Shown here: positions 1-5,063 of the stretch, piece after piece
Layout of the letters: the number at the start of each line of letters is the position of its first letter
Numbering within the stretch: position 1 is the first letter of the stretch
From: an uncultured Oceanobacillus sp.
GTDB lineage: Bacteria > Bacillota > Bacilli > Bacillales > Amphibacillaceae
Reading direction: 5' to 3'
NCBI GenBank assembly: GCA_938004015.1
Contig: CALKWU010000093.1
Coordinates: forward strand, 1 to 8,888
DNA length: 8,888 nt
The notes under the pieces: model-generated
Told to the model about the DNA's origin: nothing
Database searches by the model: none
The model's input: the letters and a program-made list of their open reading frames with translations, nothing else
Made by a program: the position numbers and the translations under genes

Positions 1-44
1 AGCGGATATATCGGTTGAAAGCATCTGTTTCCGTATCGAAATGA

Positions 45-73
45 TTTACATCGGCTGGATAAAGATTTATCAT
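45..73 (+). promoter_or_regulatory. Putative sigma-A promoter of the ferredoxin gene
   Basis: A TTTACA (45-50) and a TATCAT (68-73) are separated by exactly 17 nt. Each differs from the sigma-A consensus at one position. Initiation would fall near 80, leaving a leader of about 35 nt that contains the ribosome binding site at 99-106. This is pattern matching only. Confidence 0.45.
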
Positions 74-116
74 GGATATGAGAGACTATCATAGGGGTCA
101 AGGAGGTTGGACATAG

Positions 117-356
117 ATGGCTTTTGTCATTTTGGAACCATGCCAGTCGGAAAAGGCAGCTGAATGTGTGAGCGTTTGTCCGGTCGACTGCATTGAAGAA
201 GGACCAGATCAGTTTTATATAGATCCGGATGTATGCATTGACTGTGCAGCCTGCAAAGCAGTTTGCCCGGTGGATGCAATTGAGGAAGAGTATGATTTGA
301 CACCTGAACAAGAAATTTACTTGCAAAAAGCCGAGGAATTTTTCGCCAATCGATAA
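117..356 (+). CDS. 7Fe-type ferredoxin, [3Fe-4S][4Fe-4S]
   Basis: A 79-residue soluble electron carrier. Cysteines lie at 9, 17, 21, 25, 40, 43, 46 and 50. This spacing matches seven-iron ferredoxins such as those of Azotobacter (FdI) and Bacillus schlegelii. In that family the ligands for the 3Fe cluster would be C9, C17 and C50, those for the 4Fe cluster C21, C40, C43 and C46, and C25 would be free. The first cluster has the long C-x7-C-x3-C spacing of the 7Fe class; the second has the classical CxxCxxC followed by CP. The C-terminus is acidic with a short helix-like tail, as usual. A strong ribosome binding site (CAAGGAGG, 99-106) lies 10 nt before the ATG. The gene appears monocistronic, ending at the hairpin at 418-445. 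The redox partner cannot be told from context. Cluster type is inferred from Cys spacing. Confidence 0.93.
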   Translation: MAFVILEPCQSEKAAECVSVCPVDCIEEGPDQFYIDPDVCIDCAACKAVCPVDAIEEEYDLTPEQEIYLQKAEEFFANR

Positions 357-417
357 AGATTACGTGAAGAGAAACAGGATTTGCGACAAACGCCTATTCT
401 ATTATGATGAAAAAACA

Positions 418-445
418 GCCGTATGCTTTCCACCATGCATACGGC
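418..445. terminator. Bidirectional intrinsic terminator between ferredoxin and cupin genes
   Basis: A perfect 9-bp inverted repeat (GCCGTATGC / GCATACGGC) encloses a 10-nt loop. It is followed on the plus strand by a modest T-rich run (TTGCTTTGT) and preceded by AAAAAACA, which reads TGTTTTTT on the minus strand. The minus-strand version, ending the cupin gene 44 nt after its stop, is the better terminator. It can also stop ferredoxin transcription. Confidence 0.75.
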
Positions 446-488
446 TTGCTTTGTAATCTCTTGTCCGGTTTGACGGGCGTTTCTCTTG

Positions 489-1064
489 TTACACTTCTTC
501 CCGGTAATGGTGATGATGGCCATGGTGGTGATGCATCGCTTCTTGTTTCGTCCGGTGTACCGTCCCTTTTGGGTGTTCCGGCGGTGCATAAATCGAATAG
601 AGGAGCAGCGGGGTTCTCCCGGTATTCCTGACGTTATGCCATTTGCCGGCTGGAATGAGGACGGCATCATTTTCCCTGATGCGCCGCTCATCATTCAAAT
701 GGTTCCGGCGATCTCCCATTTGCACAATCCCGTGACCATGTTCGATACGGATGAATTGATCGGTGTGCGGATGCATTTCCAAGCCGATATCTTCACCCGG
801 CATAAGGCGCATCAAAGTCAATTGCATATAGCGTCCTGTCCAAATCGCCCGACGGAAAGCCTGATTACGCTCTGCGGCATTTTTTATATTCACCACATAA
901 GGACGGTTTCCTTGGTCACCTTGTCGTTCCAACTCATCTTCATGAAAAGGAAGAGCTTCGACAGTTTCTTCGTAGGTTGGATACACCGGTTGCATATATG
1001 GTGCCGCATAATATCCATAGTTTTGATGAGGATAAGGGTAGTAACCATAGTACATTTCCATCAT
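489..1064 (-). CDS. Cupin-domain protein with Tyr-rich N-terminus and His-rich C-terminus (candidate spore-surface protein)
   Basis: 191 residues if read from the first ATG. Three parts are visible. Residues 1-31 hold 11 tyrosines. A single cupin fold spans about 58-162. The tail at 178-186 is nine residues of which eight are His. Cupin motif 1 is around H98, H100 and Q103; the Gln occupies the usual Glu metal-ligand position. Motif 2 has the PAGKWH pattern with H143 and a following Asn. Metal binding is therefore plausible, but no enzyme activity can be named. Start choice: AAAGG at 1071-1067 is only 2 nt from the first ATG (1064), 5 nt from the second (1061) and 11 nt from the fourth-codon ATG (1055), so a start at 1061 or 1055 is more likely. 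The Tyr-rich head and the sigma-K-like promoter suggest late expression in the sporulation mother cell and a place on the spore surface; this is inference. It could instead be an ordinary cytosolic cupin. Confidence 0.85.
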   Translation of the reverse strand: MMEMYYGYYPYPHQNYGYYAAPYMQPVYPTYEETVEALPFHEDELERQGDQGNRPYVVNIKNAAERNQAFRRAIWTGRYMQLTLMRLMPGEDIGLEMHPHTDQFIRIEHGHGIVQMGDRRNHLNDERRIRENDAVLIPAGKWHNVRNTGRTPLLLYSIYAPPEHPKGTVHRTKQEAMHHHHGHHHHYREEV

Positions 1065-1088
1065 TTCCTTTCATTTTTCTGTTCGGAT

Positions 1089-1117
1089 TATCTTATGCAT
1101 GGTTCGCCTAATTGGTT
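1089..1117 (-). promoter_or_regulatory. Putative sigma-K (mother-cell sporulation) promoter of the cupin gene
   Basis: On the minus strand GCATAAGATA (1098-1089) matches the sigma-K -10 consensus gCATAnnnTA at every fixed position. AACC (1117-1114) supplies the short mACm -35 element, with 17 nt between its AC and CATA. Initiation near 1082 would leave a short leader holding the AAAGG at 1071-1067, a sensible layout. No equally good sigma-A element was found in this gap for the cupin gene. The -35 element is short, so chance is possible. Confidence 0.5.
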
Positions 1118-1178
1118 TTTTGTCATAAAATATATTAAAAATTTCCAATGATGAAATTCAGTTGGGGGAGGGGTGTTC

Positions 1179-1832
1179 ATGAGACGGGCCATTCGTTGGG
1201 GATTCTTTTTAGTGGGGATTATGATTTTCAGTATGGGAATCACGCTGACGATACAAGTGCAACATTTGGGGATCCATCCTTGGGATGTATTAAACGTCGG
1301 GTTGTATGAACGGTTCGGTCTCACTATCGGTACGTGGAATATTACGGTTTCCGTGTTGTTGATTTTGATCGCATCGTTGTTGGATCGGCGATACATAAAA
1401 ATCGGGACATTCTTCAATGCATTTCTCGTCGGTCTTTTTGTCGATTTTTACCGATGGCTCGAGTTTTTGCCTGTTGCAACCCATACATGGCTCGATGTCG
1501 TCCTGATGTTTGGCGGTATTATCATTATGGGATTCGGCGGTGGAATGTACAATGCCGGTGGGGTAGGTTCGGGTCCAAGAGATGGCTTCATGCTTTCCAT
1601 TTCGGATAAAACAGGAATGTCCATCCGTCGTGTCCGGATTGTTGTAGAAACATCCGTACTCGTATTCGGTCTTATGATCGGTGGCCCGGTGTTCATCTTT
1701 TCTTTCATTTTCACGTTTATCCAAAGTCCGATTTTCCAATATTCGTATGAATGGTTCCGGAGGTTGATTGGTAAAATCGAGGGGGCGTTGGATGGGAAAC
1801 GGAAAATTCCGGTGAAGGAAAAATCCAGTTGA
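1179..1832 (+). CDS. YczE/YyaS-type integral membrane protein (COG2364-like)
   Basis: 217 residues, with about five hydrophobic segments (roughly 6-27, 52-69, 76-96, 104-125 and 157-182) and a basic cytoplasmic-looking C-terminus (194-217). Two motifs characterise the family. One is the GIHPWDVLNVGL stretch after the first membrane segment (31-42). The other is the Gly-rich loop ending in GSGPRDGFM (130-138). Automatic pipelines often call such proteins YitT-like. The molecular function is unknown; in Bacillus, yczE sits beside sfp and has been linked to lipopeptide production, but no such genes are present here. Start choice: GGAGG (1167-1171) stands 7 nt before the ATG at 1179. A GTG six bases upstream overlaps that binding site and is unlikely to be used. 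A TAAAAT at 1126-1131 with a weak -35 is the only promoter candidate seen. There is no terminator before the stress protein 61 nt downstream, so the two may be co-transcribed. Confidence 0.85.
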   Translation: MRRAIRWGFFLVGIMIFSMGITLTIQVQHLGIHPWDVLNVGLYERFGLTIGTWNITVSVLLILIASLLDRRYIKIGTFFNAFLVGLFVDFYRWLEFLPVATHTWLDVVLMFGGIIIMGFGGGMYNAGGVGSGPRDGFMLSISDKTGMSIRRVRIVVETSVLVFGLMIGGPVFIFSFIFTFIQSPIFQYSYEWFRRLIGKIEGALDGKRKIPVKEKSS

Positions 1833-1893
1833 CGGACAGGTAAATATGTATTTTGTTTAAACATGAATATGTTGGGGAAGGAGAGGTTGTGCT

Positions 1894-2310
1894 TTGTTCA
1901 AACGTATCTTGTTGGCGGTGGATGGATCCGAACATTCGATCAAAGCGACGGATTATGCGATCACAATTGCCCAAAAATTTGATGGAGCTGTCGAAGCGGT
2001 CTATGTCGTCGATACGGAAACGATGCGCCGTGATGCCCTTGAGGCGGTGGATCAACAAGAAATCGAACGGATGCATAAAGGTCGGATGGAACCATTCCGC
2101 AGAAGGCTTGATGAGGGAATGATCACGTTTTGGACACATATTCTCCATGGCGATCCCGGCCCGACCATCGTCAAATTTGCGGAAGAAGAGAAATTTGATA
2201 CAATCGTCATCGGCAATCGGGGGCTCAATCCATTGCAATCGGCGATCCTGGGAAGTGTCAGCCAGTATGTGGCAAAACGCGCCCACTGTGACGTCATCAT
2301 CGTCAAATGA
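1894..2310 (+). CDS. Universal stress protein, UspA family (ATP-binding type)
   Basis: 138 residues forming one complete Usp domain, a cytoplasmic nucleotide-binding protein that usually dimerises. The N-terminal strand ends in AVDGS with D10, which contacts ATP in the family. The C-terminal ATP-binding signature G-x2-G-x9-G-S is intact at G107, G110, G120 and S121, so this is an ATP-binding (MJ0577-like) rather than a non-binding member. Translation starts at TTG (1894), with AAGGAG at 1878-1883 placed 10 nt upstream; no ATG or GTG in frame fits that site. A weak start of this kind may keep expression low. The gene follows the YczE-like gene by 61 nt without a terminator. That gap holds a 10-bp palindrome (TGTTTAAACA, 1854-1863) but no convincing sigma-A promoter. 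The partners and inducing stress are unknown. Confidence 0.93.
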   Translation: MFKRILLAVDGSEHSIKATDYAITIAQKFDGAVEAVYVVDTETMRRDALEAVDQQEIERMHKGRMEPFRRRLDEGMITFWTHILHGDPGPTIVKFAEEEKFDTIVIGNRGLNPLQSAILGSVSQYVAKRAHCDVIIVK

Positions 2311-2311
2311 T

Positions 2312-2344
2312 TGGGACATTTGGGGACTGTCCCCAAATGTCCCA
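2312..2344. repeat. Perfect 33-nt palindrome between convergent genes (REP-like element or terminator)
   Basis: The left arm TGGGACATTTGGGGAC (2312-2327) is exactly complementary to the right arm GTCCCCAAATGTCCCA (2329-2344). That makes 16-bp arms around one central T. It begins 1 nt after the uspA stop and ends 3 nt before the stop of the convergent FAD oxidoreductase. The plus side continues only TCTTTAC and the minus side AATCATTTG, so the T-tracts are poor for an intrinsic terminator. It could still end transcription both ways. Its GGGGAC/GTCCCC core and perfect symmetry resemble dispersed extragenic palindromes. Confidence 0.8.
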
Positions 2345-2347
2345 TCT

Positions 2348-3454
2348 TTACAAACGATAGTCTTCCAGATTGATATCAGTCGGTTCTTGAAGGACGAGTT
2401 TGGCGAGTTGTTGGCCGATCAACGGTCCAGCCGTCAAGCCTGTTGCACCGAGACCATTTGCATAAAGCAAATTGTCCAGTGATTCCAAAGAGCCGATGAT
2501 GGGGAGTGATCCTTCCGTCATCGGTCTGAAACCGACCCGGGCTTCCAAAATCACACTTTCCGCTAAAGCTGGAGCAACATCCAATGCTTTCGTCAAAATG
2601 TCATGGACGCCAAAGACGGTCACTTCCGTATCATATCCCATATCATCTTCATGGGTTGCGCCGATTACGAAGTGGTGGTCTTCGAAACTCAACATATATT
2701 GATCGTTCGGCGGCATGATGACCGGTAAACGATCCGTTTCCAACTGATCATAACGGAGGTGGAGAATTTGCGCTTTTTGTGGCCGGACTTGGATTTCATC
2801 AATGCCGAACGGTTCGAGCAGTTCGTTCATCCATGCACCGGCAGCGGCAATCACGTGATCGGCATAAATTTTTTCTCCATTTACGGATGCACCGACAACC
2901 CGGTTATTTTCGATGATGAGTTCGGCACTCCCTTTAATCAAATCGGCCCCGTGTTTAATTGCCCCTTTAATCATTGCATCTCTTACTTTTCGACCGTCAA
3001 CCCGGGCAGCTCCACTGACATAAACTGCCTCATAGCCTTCACGTAAGAGAGGGAATTTTTCCCTTGCCGCTTGCTCGTCCAAATATTCGATGTCACCGAT
3101 CTCAGGTGCATCTTCCCGCCGTTTCAAAGCTCGTTCCACGGTCGCTTCCAGCTTCTTTTTGTCCGTATGGATGGATAGGGCGCCGACTTGACGGTATCCG
3201 GTATCTTTTTCCCCATCCGCTTCCAAATTTTCGATGAGTTGCGGATACATTCTTGCGCCGGCCTTCACTAAGCGATACCATGCTTTATTCCGTCGCTGCG
3301 ATATCCAAGGGCAAATGATCCCGGCCGCAGCATCTGTCGCTTGTCCTCGGTCGAACCGGTCGATCAATGTGACTGCGACATCTTGTTTTGCCAGAAAGTA
3401 TGCGGCACTGGCGCCGACTATACCTCCACCGATGATGATGACTTTTTCATTCAT
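2348..3454 (-). CDS. FAD-dependent oxidoreductase, DadA/glycine-oxidase (DAO) family, YurR-like
   Basis: 368 residues, a full-length flavoenzyme of the D-amino-acid oxidase fold. The N-terminal Rossmann motif is G9-x-G11-x-x-G14 followed by D32 at the end of the second strand, which binds the FAD ribose. The region around 37-60 (QATDAAAGIICPW and RRNKAWY) resembles Bacillus YurR as I recall it. The C-terminal GATGLTAGP (336-344) is the second FAD-contacting segment of the family. The expected reaction is oxidation of a secondary or primary amine or amino acid (glycine, sarcosine or D-amino-acid type), but the substrate cannot be fixed. There is no signal peptide, so it should be cytosolic or membrane-associated. 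The start ATG overlaps the stop of the upstream DinB gene as ATGA, with only a weak GGAAAA before it. Translation is probably coupled to that gene. The gene ends beside the palindrome at 2312-2344. Confidence 0.92.
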   Translation of the reverse strand: MNEKVIIIGGGIVGASAAYFLAKQDVAVTLIDRFDRGQATDAAAGIICPWISQRRNKAWYRLVKAGARMYPQLIENLEADGEKDTGYRQVGALSIHTDKKKLEATVERALKRREDAPEIGDIEYLDEQAAREKFPLLREGYEAVYVSGAARVDGRKVRDAMIKGAIKHGADLIKGSAELIIENNRVVGASVNGEKIYADHVIAAAGAWMNELLEPFGIDEIQVRPQKAQILHLRYDQLETDRLPVIMPPNDQYMLSFEDHHFVIGATHEDDMGYDTEVTVFGVHDILTKALDVAPALAESVILEARVGFRPMTEGSLPIIGSLESLDNLLYANGLGATGLTAGPLIGQQLAKLVLQEPTDINLEDYRL

Positions 3455-3909
3455 TTTTCCGCATTCACAACCTGCAGCATCGCCTTCATTTTCCCGAGGT
3501 GTTCGGTCTCATGATGGCTGAGCATAATCAACAAATCCGCAAAGGTTTCGATACTACCATATGGAACTTTGAAAGTGACATTCGATTTCCAAAAAAGATC
3601 GTCGAATTGGTTGACCCGTTCTTGTTGATCTTGCAATTGTTCGACGAGTTGTGCAAGAGTTGGTGGGCTTACCGTCCAATCCGCCGGCTTCGTTCCCGGC
3701 CCGAACAACTCCGCGTAGTTTTCCGGGATGTTTGTTGATTTCCGCGGATATTGGAACAATAATTTTTCAGTGAACGTGAGCACATGGCCGATATGCCAAC
3801 GTAACGTATTATTGAATGGTTTCGCCTGGTAATCGAGAATCTCATCAGGCAAATCTTCTATAAAGTGAAGCAAAGCGGTCCTTGCCAAATTGAATTGTTT
3901 TCTAGACAT
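3451..3909 (-). CDS. DinB-superfamily protein (four-helix metal-binding fold)
   Basis: 152 residues, the usual length for DinB/YfiT-type four-helix bundles. The characteristic histidines are present: RWHIGH near the end of the first long helix (H39, H42) and HHETEH in the last helix (H132, H133, H137). By family analogy H42, H133 and H137 would bind a divalent metal. Members include thiol S-transferases (bacillithiol, mycothiol) and damage-inducible proteins of unknown role; the substrate here is unknown. GGAGG (3921-3917) stands 7 nt before the ATG. It is the first gene of a two-gene operon with the FAD oxidoreductase, with a 4-nt ATGA overlap, and has its own sigma-A-like promoter. The pairing hints at a shared small-molecule or thiol/amine pathway, which is inference only. 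Confidence 0.88.
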   Translation of the reverse strand: MSRKQFNLARTALLHFIEDLPDEILDYQAKPFNNTLRWHIGHVLTFTEKLLFQYPRKSTNIPENYAELFGPGTKPADWTVSPPTLAQLVEQLQDQQERVNQFDDLFWKSNVTFKVPYGSIETFADLLIMLSHHETEHLGKMKAMLQVVNAEK

Positions 3910-3944
3910 CGTGAGTCCTCCATTTCAAGTGATTCATCTACTTT

Positions 3945-3973
3945 AGTGTAGCTTTTCTTTTCCTGATTGTAAA
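3945..3973 (-). promoter_or_regulatory. Putative sigma-A promoter of the DinB/FAD-oxidoreductase operon
   Basis: On the minus strand TTTACA (3973-3968) and TACACT (3950-3945) are separated by 17 nt. Initiation would fall near 3938, about 30 nt before the ATG and just ahead of the GGAGG at 3921-3917. It is divergent from the ppaC promoter, the two -35 elements being about 33 nt apart. No LexA-like box was noticed in the gap. Confidence 0.5.
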
Positions 3974-4006
3974 ATCTCAAGATACTTTGTCGCACTTTGC
4001 CGATTA

Positions 4007-4035
4007 TTGAAAGGAAAAGGTCCGTATGATAAAAT
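4007..4035 (+). promoter_or_regulatory. ppaC: Sigma-A promoter of ppaC with extended -10
   Basis: TTGAAA (4007-4012) and TAAAAT (4030-4035) are separated by 17 nt, and a TG dinucleotide at 4027-4028 gives an extended -10. This is the best promoter in the window and fits a constitutive housekeeping gene. Initiation near 4042 would leave a leader of about 46 nt. Confidence 0.65.
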
Positions 4036-4087
4036 TTGATTATGCTTAGGATGGAAAATATTCATGACATATAAAGGAGAAGGCGCT

Positions 4088-5011
4088 ATGGTAAAATTAG
4101 TTTTTGGACATAAAAACCCGGATACGGACTCGATTTGTTCGGCTATCGTGTATGCAGATTTGAAAGGAAAGCTTGGTGACAAAGTCGAAGCGAGAAGACT
4201 CGGCGAAGTGAACAAAGAAACGCAATTCGCCCTCGATCATTTCGGGGTGGAAGCTCCGGCGCTTTTGGACAAGTTGGCAGATGATGCGGAAGTCATTTTG
4301 GTCGACCATAATGAATTCCAACAAAGTGCCGATAATATTGAAAATGCGAAAATCCTCGAAGTTGTCGATCACCATCGGGTTTCCAACTTTGAAACGAAAG
4401 AACCGCTCTATTTCCGTGCAGAGCCGGTCGGTTGTACAGCGACGATCATCAATAAAATGTACAAAGAAAATAATCTCGAGTTGACAAAAGAAATGGCCGG
4501 GCTTTTGCTGTCAGCGATCATTTCCGATTCGCTTTTATTCAAGTCGCCTACATGCACAGATGAAGATGTTGCGGCAGCGAAAGAACTGGCGGAAATTGCC
4601 GGGGTGGATGCAGAGGCTTATGGTCTCGACATGTTGAAAGCCGGCGCTGATTTGAGCGACAAGTCCGTCGTTGAACTTCTCACGATGGATGCGAAAGAAT
4701 TCACGATGGGTGGATCCAAAGTGGAAATCGCTCAAGTGAACACCGTCGATATTGATTCGATCTATGAAAATCAGGAAGAAATCGAAACGGAAATGAACCA
4801 TATCATCGAGGAAAAAGATCTCGATTTATTCTTGTTCGTCGTGACGGATATTTTGAACAACAATTCGGAAGTCCTCGCACTCGGTAAAGGAAAAGAAAAG
4901 GTCGCAAGCGGCTTTGCGGTCAAATTGGTGAATAACCGCGCGTTGTTGGAAGGGGTCGTTTCCCGTAAGAAACAGATTGTGACGACGTTGACGGATGAAT
5001 ATGAAAAATAA
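4088..5011 (+). CDS. ppaC: Manganese-dependent inorganic pyrophosphatase (family II, DHH/DHHA2)
   Basis: 307 residues, close to the usual 309 of Bacillus PpaC. It hydrolyses pyrophosphate to two phosphates in the cytoplasm, pulling biosynthetic reactions forward. The N-terminal DHH domain carries all expected metal-binding residues: H8, D12 and D14 in the FGHKNPDTDS start, D73 in VDHN, the DHH signature at 94-96 followed by R97, and D147 in ISDS. The C-terminal DHHA2 domain ends with the substrate-binding SRKKQ (292-296). Sequence along the whole length closely follows Bacillus PpaC. Start choice: AAAGGAG (4073-4079) is 8 nt before the ATG at 4088. An in-frame ATG at 4064 lies upstream of this site and would add eight non-family residues, so it is rejected. 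The gene is monocistronic, between its own promoter and a strong terminator. Confidence 0.97.
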   Translation: MVKLVFGHKNPDTDSICSAIVYADLKGKLGDKVEARRLGEVNKETQFALDHFGVEAPALLDKLADDAEVILVDHNEFQQSADNIENAKILEVVDHHRVSNFETKEPLYFRAEPVGCTATIINKMYKENNLELTKEMAGLLLSAIISDSLLFKSPTCTDEDVAAAKELAEIAGVDAEAYGLDMLKAGADLSDKSVVELLTMDAKEFTMGGSKVEIAQVNTVDIDSIYENQEEIETEMNHIIEEKDLDLFLFVVTDILNNNSEVLALGKGKEKVASGFAVKLVNNRALLEGVVSRKKQIVTTLTDEYEK

Positions 5012-5020
5012 ATAAATGAA

Positions 5021-5050
5021 AAATCCTGAGGTTATGAAGCCTCAGGATTT
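5021..5050. terminator. Bidirectional intrinsic terminator between ppaC and the SulP gene
   Basis: A perfect 11-bp inverted repeat (AAATCCTGAGG / CCTCAGGATTT) encloses an 8-nt loop. It is followed by further T residues on the plus strand (to 5053) and preceded by A residues that give a T-tract on the minus strand. It starts 9 nt after the ppaC stop and lies 14 nt beyond the end of the convergent SulP gene, so it serves both. Confidence 0.9.
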
Positions 5051-5063
5051 TTTAATCCACGTT

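Noticed and set aside
1..94. Open frames at the left edge: a minus-strand frame from an ATG at 73-71 to the edge, and a plus-strand frame from 2 to a TAG at 92-94
   Set aside because: Both are too short to judge. The minus-strand frame looks somewhat protein-like, but no ribosome binding site precedes its ATG and it would contain the ferredoxin promoter. The plus-strand frame is its codon-for-codon antisense. A divergent partial gene is possible but not supported.
524..560. CAT/GTG repeat-like run near the cupin 3' end
   Set aside because: It is simply the His-codon tract that encodes the His-rich tail, not a separate DNA repeat.
486..1151. A 221-codon plus-strand open frame opposite the cupin gene
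   Set aside because: It is antisense to a conserved cupin with recognisable metal-binding motifs, has no ribosome binding site, and no family is recognisable in its translation. It is a shadow frame.
1855..1880. Possible sigma-B promoter before uspA (GTTTAA, 14 nt, GGGAAG)
   Set aside because: The -10 would coincide with the ribosome binding site, and transcription would begin after it, leaving no leader for translation. A stress sigma factor would suit the gene, but the geometry does not work.
1717..2319. A 200-codon minus-strand open frame opposite the YczE-like and uspA genes
   Set aside because: It runs across the boundary between two well-supported genes and their intergenic gap, has no domain features, and reads antisense to the conserved Usp ATP-binding signature.
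4064..4087. Upstream ATG giving an eight-residue longer PpaC
   Set aside because: The strong AAAGGAG lies downstream of this ATG and is correctly spaced for the ATG at 4088, and PpaC proteins begin at that point.
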